Source of the DNA: Fimenecus sp045632525
Lineage (GTDB): Bacteria > Bacillota > Clostridia > Oscillospirales > Acutalibacteraceae
NCBI GenBank assembly: GCA_045632525.1
Contig: JAZQWV010000068.1
Span: 7,869 to 71,868, forward strand
Direction of reading: 5' to 3'
DNA length: 64,000 bases
In this document: piece after piece, positions 57,606 to 64,000 of the stretch
Position numbering within the stretch: the stretch's first letter is position 1
Layout: each line of letters opens with the position of its first letter
Made by a program: the position numbers and the translations under genes
The notes under the pieces: model-generated
Seen by the model: the letters and a program-made list of their open reading frames with translations, nothing else
What the model was told of the DNA's origin: nothing
Databases searched by the model: none

Positions 57606-58816
57606 ACTACGATTTATATTGGGTGTGGCTATCTTTAGGGCTTGGTGCAGGAGCATCCTGCTTGGATTTAGTCACATATTTTGAGTGGAATCCATACGAA
57701 ATTTATGGTTCAACATTCAATGAGATTTTTTCACTCAATGTGCTTAACAAAAAGAGAGTTGAAAAACTTAAAAGCTTCCCCATCGAAAAAGCGGAGGAGA
57801 TTTTAAGAGTTTCAAAAGAAAATGGTTGGAAGATAATCACCCCATCAAGTGAATATTATCCACCAAATTTGTTGCACTTGCAGGATTTACCCTTGGTGCT
57901 CTATGTTCAAGGGGACGAAACTGTGTTGACAAATGAAATGTCTGTTTCAGTTGTGGGCGCTAGAATGGCATCCGATTATGGCAGAGCAGTTGCAAGAGCG
58001 TTGTCATCTGCAATGGCGAGTCTTGGATTTACCATTGTTTCGGGTGGTGCGTTGGGAATTGACAGTGCTGCTCATCAAGGTGCACTTGATGAAAATGGCA
58101 AGACTATCTGTGTGCTTGGTTGTGGCTTGGGTACAAAATATCTTATGGAAAACCAACCACTTCGCGACAAAATCGCAAACAATGGCGCAGTGATTACAGA
58201 ATTCCCACCAATGACACCTGCAAGCAAAACAACATTCCCTTTAAGAAACAGAATTATATCGGGATTAACTCTTGGTACGGTTGTTGTCGAAGCAGGCGAG
58301 AAAAGTGGTTCACTTATAACTGCAAGACTTGCTGCCGAGCAAGGTAGAGATGTGTTTGCAGTACCCGGTGACTTGGTAAGCTCGTCGTTTTTAGGAACAA
58401 ATAATCTTATCAGAAATGGTGCAACACCTGTTTTTTCACTCAATGATGTGTTAGAAGAATATTGCTATCGTTTCTTTGATAAACTGAATAATGAAACAAG
58501 ACTTCCCGATGATGAAATTATGAGAAGAGCGCAAGAATATCTCTTGTCAGATAAAGTCAAAGAAGAAGTCAAAAAAGAAGAGCCAAAAGAGAAAATAGTG
58601 AAAGAAGAAAAGGTGGCAGTAAAAAAAGCACCACCATCTTATCTCACACCAAATGCTTTAAAGGTGTATGAACTCATAGGAAATGAGCCCATACATGTTG
58701 ATGAGATTACAAACATCTGTAATTTCACAACAGAAGCAACACTTTCGGCTCTCACCGAACTTGAAATTTATGGGCTTATCACTCAAATCAGCGGTAGGCG
58801 TTATAAAATAAATTAA
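57602..58816 (+). CDS. dprA: DNA-processing protein DprA
   Basis: Loads RecA on incoming single-stranded DNA during natural transformation; present even in species not known to be competent. A 404-residue protein with an N-terminal helical domain, the Rossmann-like core (SVVGARMASDYGRAVARALSS, IVSGGALGIDSAAHQGAL, GVITEFPP-like and GLTLGTVVVEAGEKSGSLITA segments), a Lys/Glu linker, and a C-terminal winged helix (ALKVYELIGNEPIHVDEI). ATG 57602 overlaps the previous stop (ATGA). The first gene after the methyltransferase and before topA, a common order. Confidence 0.95.
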   Translation: MNYDLYWVWLSLGLGAGASCLDLVTYFEWNPYEIYGSTFNEIFSLNVLNKKRVEKLKSFPIEKAEEILRVSKENGWKIITPSSEYYPPNLLHLQDLPLVLYVQGDETVLTNEMSVSVVGARMASDYGRAVARALSSAMASLGFTIVSGGALGIDSAAHQGALDENGKTICVLGCGLGTKYLMENQPLRDKIANNGAVITEFPPMTPASKTTFPLRNRIISGLTLGTVVVEAGEKSGSLITARLAAEQGRDVFAVPGDLVSSSFLGTNNLIRNGATPVFSLNDVLEEYCYRFFDKLNNETRLPDDEIMRRAQEYLLSDKVKEEVKKEEPKEKIVKEEKVAVKKAPPSYLTPNALKVYELIGNEPIHVDEITNICNFTTEATLSALTELEIYGLITQISGRRYKIN

Positions 58817-58844
58817 AAAACTAAACATTTTAGGATGATGATAT

Positions 58845-60968
58845 ATGTCAAAACTTGTAATCGTTGAGTCTCCATCAAAGGCAAAAAGTATTCAGAAATA
58901 TCTCGGCAAGGACTACACCGTAGTTTCCTCAAAGGGACATGTTCGCGATTTGCCAGCAGCAAAACTCAGCGTTGATGTTAAAAATGATTTTGCACCAAAA
59001 TACGCAGTAATTAAAGGTAAAGAAAAGCTTGTTAAAGAGTTAAAAGAACTTGCAGATAATTCAGATGCAGTTATTCTCGCAGCCGACCCTGACCGTGAGG
59101 GAGAAGCAATTTCTTGGCACTTGGCAACACTCTTGGGTCTTGACCTTAACGAAAATAACCGTGTAAAATTCAACGAAATCAATAAAAACAGCGTTATCAA
59201 GGGTATTGAAAAACCTGAAAAAATCGACTTGGATTTAGTTAATGCACAACAGGCTCGTCGAATTCTCGACAGACTTGTGGGTTATACACTTAGTCCATTC
59301 ATTTCACAGAAAATTCGTCGTGGATTGTCAGCTGGTCGTGTTCAGTCTGTTGCTGTGCGCCTTGTTGTTGACCGTGAAAATGAAATCAGAGCGTTTAATC
59401 CAGAAGAATATTGGACTCTTGATGCTAAAATGCTTGCTCCATCATCAAAAAAGGCTTTCAAAGCACAATTTTTAGGTGACGAAACAGGCAAGGTTAAGAT
59501 TACAAATAAAGAGCAGAGTGATATGTATCTTGCTCGACTTGAGGATGCAGAATTTGTTGCAACATCAGTTAAAAAAGGTGTTCGTAATCGTCAACCTGCA
59601 CCACCATTCACAACTTCAACAATGCAACAGGAAGCTTCTCGTAAGCTCAACTTCCAGGCTCGTCGTACAATGAAAGTTGCACAAGAGCTTTACGAAGGTG
59701 TTGAAATTCAGGGCGTTGGCTCAGTGGGTCTTATTACTTATATGAGAACTGACTCTCTTCGTATCTCAGAAGAGGCAAGAGCAGCAGGTAATGCTTATAT
59801 CCAAAACACATTCGGTGCTGAATATCTTCCTGAAAAACCAAGATATTATAAAACAAAAGCAAATGCACAAGATGGTCACGAAGCAATTCGCCCAACAATG
59901 ATGGATTTAACTCCTGAAAGAGTAAAAACAAGCCTTAGTGCAGAGCAATATAAACTTTATAGCCTTATCTGGAAGCGCTTTATGGCATCACTTATGGCTA
60001 ATTGTGTTCAAGATACTGTTAAAGCAGAAATTCAGGGCGCAAATGCAAGTGATAAAGCAAACGGCAAGTTTGTTTCTTTCTCTGCAAACGGTTATTCTGT
60101 ACGCTTTGACGGTTACACTTGCCTTTATGAAAGCGGCACTGACGAAGAAGAAGCAGAAGAAGGTAAACTTCCAAAAATCTGTGAGGGTGACACAATTAAA
60201 ATCAAAGAGCTTGCAGGTAATCAGCACTTCACTCAACCACCTGCAAGATATACAGAAGCTTCTCTTATCAAGGCTCTTGAAGAAACAGGTGTTGGTCGTC
60301 CTTCAACTTATGCAACAATTATTTCAACAATCACTCAAAGAGAATATGTAGTTCGTGAGCAGAAGCAACTTAAATCAACAGAGCTTGGTGAAGCAATTAC
60401 AGACCTTCTCAAAGCGAAATTCCCTAAAATTGTTAACGTAAAGTTCACTGCTGGCATGGAAACTCAACTTGATACAGTTGAAAGCGGTGAAACTGACTAT
60501 ATTAAAATGCTTCATGAGTTCTATGATGACTTTATTGCAACTGTTGATAAAGCAAAAGCAGAAATGCAAGGTCAGAAAATCAAACTCAAAGAAGACGAAA
60601 CAGATATCAAGTGTGACAAATGTGGCAGAAATATGATTATCAAAACAGGCCGTTTTGGTAAATTCCTTGCTTGTCCAGGATATCCTGATTGTAAAAATAC
60701 CAAGCCATTAGTTGTTGAAACAAAAGCAACTTGCCCAGTTTGTGGTGGCAAAATTATCGAGAAAAAGACAAAGAGAGGCTATGCTTTCTTTGGTTGTGGC
60801 AATTACCCAGAATGTAACTTTATGACTTGGGATAAACCAACAGACGACCTTTGCCCACAATGTGGAAAATCACTTTTCAAGCGTAAAGGTGGCGTTGTTG
60901 CTTGTCTCAATGAGGGTTGTGGTTTTGAAAAGAAAGCAGAGCGCAAGAGAAAGGCAAAAGAAGAATGA
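58845..60968 (+). CDS. topA: DNA topoisomerase I
   Basis: Type IA enzyme that relaxes negative supercoils. A 707-residue protein with a TOPRIM domain (LVIVESPSKAKSIQKYLG, AADPDREGEAISWHL), the catalytic Tyr in GLITYMRTDSLR (near 300), and three C-terminal zinc ribbons (CDKCGRNM...CPGYPDC, CPVCGGKI...CGNYPEC, CPQCGKSL...CLNEGC). AGGATGATG forms the ribosome site. Its stop overlaps the trmFO start by 4 bp. Confidence 0.97.
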   Translation: MSKLVIVESPSKAKSIQKYLGKDYTVVSSKGHVRDLPAAKLSVDVKNDFAPKYAVIKGKEKLVKELKELADNSDAVILAADPDREGEAISWHLATLLGLDLNENNRVKFNEINKNSVIKGIEKPEKIDLDLVNAQQARRILDRLVGYTLSPFISQKIRRGLSAGRVQSVAVRLVVDRENEIRAFNPEEYWTLDAKMLAPSSKKAFKAQFLGDETGKVKITNKEQSDMYLARLEDAEFVATSVKKGVRNRQPAPPFTTSTMQQEASRKLNFQARRTMKVAQELYEGVEIQGVGSVGLITYMRTDSLRISEEARAAGNAYIQNTFGAEYLPEKPRYYKTKANAQDGHEAIRPTMMDLTPERVKTSLSAEQYKLYSLIWKRFMASLMANCVQDTVKAEIQGANASDKANGKFVSFSANGYSVRFDGYTCLYESGTDEEEAEEGKLPKICEGDTIKIKELAGNQHFTQPPARYTEASLIKALEETGVGRPSTYATIISTITQREYVVREQKQLKSTELGEAITDLLKAKFPKIVNVKFTAGMETQLDTVESGETDYIKMLHEFYDDFIATVDKAKAEMQGQKIKLKEDETDIKCDKCGRNMIIKTGRFGKFLACPGYPDCKNTKPLVVETKATCPVCGGKIIEKKTKRGYAFFGCGNYPECNFMTWDKPTDDLCPQCGKSLFKRKGGVVACLNEGCGFEKKAERKRKAKEE

Positions 60969-62266
60969 AAGTAGCAGTAATCGGTGGCGGTCTTGCGGGT
61001 GTTGAATGTGCAAAAGCACTTTCAAGAAATGACATTTCTGTTGATTTGTTTGAAATGAAGCCTCACAAAAAATCACCTGCTCACAAATTAGATACTCTTG
61101 CCGAGCTTGTTTGCTCAAACTCATTGAAAGCAGAAAGACTTAATTCTGCTGCAGGTCTTTTAAAGCACGAAATGGCATATTTAGGCTCAATTTGTGTTGA
61201 AACTGCTTATGAATGCAAAGTGGAAGCAGGTGGCGCATTAGCCGTTGACCGTTATGAGTTTTCAAGAATTATTACTGAAAAAATCAGAAATGATAAAAAT
61301 ATAAATATTATCGAAAAAGAAGTTACAGAAATCCCAACAGATTATGATGGAGTTGTAATTTGCGCAGGACCACTTGCAAGTGATGGCTTGGCAGAGACAA
61401 TTCGCAAAATCTGTGGTGACGGACTCTCTTTCTTCGATGCAGCAGCACCAATTGTCAGTGCTGAAAGTATTGATATGACTTGTGCTTTCACCCAGTCACG
61501 ATATGACCGTGGTGGTGCAGATGATTATATCAATTGCCCTATGAATAAAGAAGAATATGAAGCTTTTTATGAGGCAATTATAAACGCAGAAAGTGCTGAT
61601 ATTCATTCTTTTGACAAGCGCAAAGATGTTTATGAGGGTTGTATGCCTATTGAGGTTTTGGCAAGTCGTGGCAAGGATACAATGCGATATGGTCCATTGA
61701 AACCGGTTGGACTTACTGACCCACGCACAGGGCATAGACCTTGGGCAAATCTTCAATTGCGCAAAGAAAACAAAGACGGCACAATGTATAATCTTGTAGG
61801 ATTTCAGACAAATCTCAAATTCGGTGAGCAGAAACGAGTTTTCTCAATGTTCCCTGCACTCAAAAACGCAGAATTTTTGAGATATGGTGTAATGCACAGA
61901 AATACATTTATTGACTCACCAAGACTTCTTAATGGGGATTTCAGTTTAAGAACAAACCCATATTTATTCTTTGGTGGTCAGATTACAGGTGTGGAAGGTT
62001 ATATGGAATCTGCCGCAAGCGGACTTATGGCGGGTATCAACCTTGCAAAGAGATTAAAAGGTGAAGAAACTGTTGTTCTTCCCGAAGATACTATGATTGG
62101 TGCATTGAGTCGATATATAAGCGATGAAAGCGTTAAGAATTTTCAACCAATGGGTGCAAACTTTGGTGTGTTGCCACCATTAGAAGAAAAAATTCGTGAT
62201 AAACAAGAAAGATATATGAAACTTGCCGAGCGTGGAATGGCAAGTATTAAAAGAGCAAAGGTGTAA
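60965..62266 (+). CDS. trmFO: Folate/FAD-dependent tRNA-U54 methyltransferase
   Basis: Makes m5U54 in the T-loop of tRNA using methylene-tetrahydrofolate and FAD. A 433-residue protein with the FAD motif VAVIGGGLAGVECA, FEMKPHKKSPAH, LVCSNSLKAERLNSAAGLLK, SAESIDMTCAF, and GYMESAASGLMAGINLAKRL near the C-terminus. Coupled to topA through ATGA overlap, a conserved Firmicutes pairing. Followed 3 bp later by rnc. Confidence 0.97.
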   Translation: MKVAVIGGGLAGVECAKALSRNDISVDLFEMKPHKKSPAHKLDTLAELVCSNSLKAERLNSAAGLLKHEMAYLGSICVETAYECKVEAGGALAVDRYEFSRIITEKIRNDKNINIIEKEVTEIPTDYDGVVICAGPLASDGLAETIRKICGDGLSFFDAAAPIVSAESIDMTCAFTQSRYDRGGADDYINCPMNKEEYEAFYEAIINAESADIHSFDKRKDVYEGCMPIEVLASRGKDTMRYGPLKPVGLTDPRTGHRPWANLQLRKENKDGTMYNLVGFQTNLKFGEQKRVFSMFPALKNAEFLRYGVMHRNTFIDSPRLLNGDFSLRTNPYLFFGGQITGVEGYMESAASGLMAGINLAKRLKGEETVVLPEDTMIGALSRYISDESVKNFQPMGANFGVLPPLEEKIRDKQERYMKLAERGMASIKRAKV

Positions 62267-62269
62267 AAA

Positions 62270-62935
62270 ATGACTGATTTTGAGAAAAAAATCGGATATG
62301 AATTTAAAGATAAAAAACTTTTAGAAAGAGCATTAACTCATTCGTCCTATGCTAACGAAACAGGCACAGGGCTTGACAATGAGCGTCTTGAATTCTTGGG
62401 CGATTCTGTTTTGGGATTTATCACAGCAGAATATCTTTTTGAGCATTATAAAGACAAGCCCGAGGGTGAGCTTACTAAAAAGCGTGCTTATGCAGTATGT
62501 GAAAAAACACTTTTTGGATATGCCGAGAAAATAGGTCTTGGGGATAAAGTGCTTTTGGGTAAGGGCGAAGAAAGAACAGGTGGCAGACATCGCCCATCAG
62601 TAATTTCTGACGCTTTTGAAGCACTTATTGCAGCCATTTATCTTGATGGCGGAATCCACAAAGCAACAGAATTCGTTTTGCCATTCATTGAAATAGCAAC
62701 AGAAACAAAACCTGTTTTTAAAGATTATAAAAGCACTTTGCAAGAAGTGTTGCAACAAAATCCAACAGAGAAATTTGAATATATTGTTATTGGTGAAAGC
62801 GGACCTGACCACAATAAAGAATTTGTTGTTGAAGTGCATCTCAACAGCAATGTTATCGGTCGTGGTAAAGGTAGCAGCAAAAAACGAGCAGAGCAAGAAG
62901 CAGCAAAATCTGCTTTGGAGTTAATGGGCTTATGA
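62270..62935 (+). CDS. rnc: Ribonuclease III
   Basis: Cuts double-stranded RNA in rRNA maturation and RNA turnover. A 221-residue protein with the catalytic signature NERLEFLGDSVLGF (near 38-51), SDAFEALIAAIYLDGG (near 107), and a C-terminal dsRNA-binding domain (DYKSTLQEVLQQ, GKGSSKKRAEQEAAKSALELM). AAAGGTG lies at the end of trmFO. It overlaps the next gene by 4 bp. Confidence 0.97.
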   Translation: MTDFEKKIGYEFKDKKLLERALTHSSYANETGTGLDNERLEFLGDSVLGFITAEYLFEHYKDKPEGELTKKRAYAVCEKTLFGYAEKIGLGDKVLLGKGEERTGGRHRPSVISDAFEALIAAIYLDGGIHKATEFVLPFIEIATETKPVFKDYKSTLQEVLQQNPTEKFEYIVIGESGPDHNKEFVVEVHLNSNVIGRGKGSSKKRAEQEAAKSALELMGL

Positions 62936-63930
62936 GTCACAGTAATATAAGCATTTTTGTGCCACATAAAGGTTGCCCAAATGATTGCAGCTTTTGTAAT
63001 CAAAGAGCAATAAGTGGTCAAATGGCATCTGCAACACCAAAAGATGTTGAAGATGCAGTAGAAACTGCAATTAAATATAAAGTTGACCCGAAGAATACTG
63101 AAATTGCATTCTTCGGTGGTAGTTTTACGGCGATTGAAAGGGAAGATATGCTTTCTCTTTTGACCGCCGCAAAGCATTTTTTAGATATTTATAAATTCAA
63201 AGGGATTCGCATATCAACTCGTCCCGATTGTATCAATGAAGACATACTTTCAACCTTGAAAAACTATGGTGTAACTGCTATTGAGTTGGGTGCGCAGAGT
63301 ATGAATGACGATGTTTTATTTGCTAATCGTCGTGGACACACAGCAGAAGATGTGCGAAAAGCGTCAAAACTTATAAAAGACTATGGCTTTGAGTTAGGTC
63401 TTCAGATGATGACGGGGCTTTATAAAAGTGATTTCGAAAAAGACGAGCAAACAGCTCTAGAAATCATAAAAATCAAGCCCGATACGGTGAGAATTTATCC
63501 CACAGTTGTACTTAAAAACACCCGTTTGGGTTTTTTGCAAGAGATGGGTGAATACATAGCGCCAACGGCGGAAGACTCTGCCGAGTTTTGTGCAAAACTT
63601 TTACAGATGTTCCAGCAAGAGAATATAAAAGTCATAAAATTAGGTCTTCACAGTAGCGAAACAGTCGAAAGCGATATGATAGGTGGGGCTTATCATCCAG
63701 CATTCCGTGAGCTTTGTGAAGGGCATATTTATCTTGCAAAAATCCTTGAAATTTTGGGCACAAAAGATAAAAATTCAGAATATGTGATTTATGTCAATAA
63801 AAAAGTGCTTTCTAAGGCAAAAGGACAGCAGAAAAGAAACGAAAAAGCATTGAAAAATCAAGGATTTCATTGTATAATAAAGGGTAAAGAAAATTTAGAA
63901 GAATTTGACATTGAAGTTGAGGTTTTATAA
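62932..63930 (+). CDS. Radical SAM protein (Elp3/oxygen-independent coproporphyrinogen-like)
   Basis: A 332-residue radical SAM enzyme with the [4Fe-4S] motif CPNDCSFCNQRAISG (C-x3-C-x2-C), FFGGSFTAIERE, ISTRPDCINEDIL and ELGAQSMNDDVL. It resembles the Elp3-like domain, but no acetyltransferase domain is present. Genes of this kind commonly sit between rnc and smc in Clostridia; the reaction is not established. ATGA overlap with rnc; shares a base with the smc start. Confidence 0.88.
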   Translation: MSHSNISIFVPHKGCPNDCSFCNQRAISGQMASATPKDVEDAVETAIKYKVDPKNTEIAFFGGSFTAIEREDMLSLLTAAKHFLDIYKFKGIRISTRPDCINEDILSTLKNYGVTAIELGAQSMNDDVLFANRRGHTAEDVRKASKLIKDYGFELGLQMMTGLYKSDFEKDEQTALEIIKIKPDTVRIYPTVVLKNTRLGFLQEMGEYIAPTAEDSAEFCAKLLQMFQQENIKVIKLGLHSSETVESDMIGGAYHPAFRELCEGHIYLAKILEILGTKDKNSEYVIYVNKKVLSKAKGQQKRNEKALKNQGFHCIIKGKENLEEFDIEVEVL

Positions 63931-64000
63931 TGATTTTAAAATCAATTACTATGCAGGGATTTAAGTCTTGTCCCGACAAAACAGTACTTCAATTTAATAA
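63930..64000 (+). CDS. smc: Chromosome segregation protein SMC, 3' end missing
   Basis: Only the first 23 codons are in the window: MILKSITMQGFKSCPDKTV, the SMC N-terminal beta strand and GFKS motif that precede Walker A. The ATG shares its A with the stop of the radical SAM gene. The order rnc - radical SAM - smc supports the call. SMC condenses and segregates the chromosome with ScpA/B. Confidence 0.85.
   Translation, partial: MILKSITMQGFKSCPDKTVLQFN

Overview
The window looks like a chromosomal stretch from a low-GC anaerobic Clostridia, most likely a gut member of the Oscillospiraceae/Ruminococcaceae. The evidence is the infC-rpmI-rplT and topA-trmFO-rnc-smc gene orders, Clostridia-type promoters (TTGnnn, 17 bp, then TGn-TAAAAT or TATAAT), BspA-type leucine-rich surface proteins, Rnf-like membrane subunits, many glycoside hydrolases and hydroxylamine reductase (Hcp). 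No phage structural genes, transposase, rRNA operon or CRISPR array was seen.

Layout. (1) 1-9.7 kb: the 3' part of a giant BspA-like surface protein, rpe, a MecA-like adaptor divergent from an operon of three degenerate Rnf-type membrane subunits (D-, E- and A-like) plus a membrane-anchored glycosidase-like protein, then efp and an acidic Cys-rich protein. (2) 9.75-14.1 kb: a two-component system divergent from an acyltransferase / acyl-AMP ligase / acyl-carrier-protein operon; this block is bracketed by two copies of the same terminator hairpin in opposite orientation. (3) 14.1-18.5 kb: membrane proteins, an AlkD-like protein and a GH2 glycosidase with an operator over its promoter. (4) 18.6-22.2 kb: a small, visibly GC-richer island carrying hcp, a ferredoxin and a Crp/Fnr regulator. 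It is bounded by a broken tRNA 3' half, arrays of a TTAGCA motif and an intact tRNA-Arg, and no integrase remains. (5) 22.3-38.1 kb: a candidate small RNA, two envelope proteins, then carbohydrate genes: GH13, CapA-like, GH36, GH4, PfkB kinase, MATE, FGGY kinase, a lipoprotein and glycogen phosphorylase. (6) 38.1-54.3 kb: envelope and signalling genes: a Cys-rich protein, a diguanylate cyclase, an M23 peptidase with an HprK-like kinase and PqqD-like protein, a tyrosine kinase with a Gly-Tyr tail, MATE, a DUF1836 regulator, NfeD/SPFH, a VanY-like pseudoenzyme, a membrane M28 peptidase, and a lipase-like sorted surface protein. (7) 54.3-64 kb: a REP/MITE-like repeat, two small genes, then the housekeeping run infC-rpmI-rplT, an rRNA methyltransferase, dprA, topA, trmFO, rnc, a radical SAM protein and the start of smc.

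The most unusual items are the Rnf-like trio that has lost almost all the cysteines and the flavin-site threonine expected of a redox pump, the HprK-PqqD pair attached to a cell-wall peptidase, the VanY-like protein with both key active-site residues replaced, the M28 peptidase with a membrane insert between its metal ligands, and the Hcp island whose Fnr-type palindrome sits exactly at -41.5 from the predicted start. No database search was possible; family names rest on recognised motifs, and the start sites given are my choices based on ribosome binding sites.
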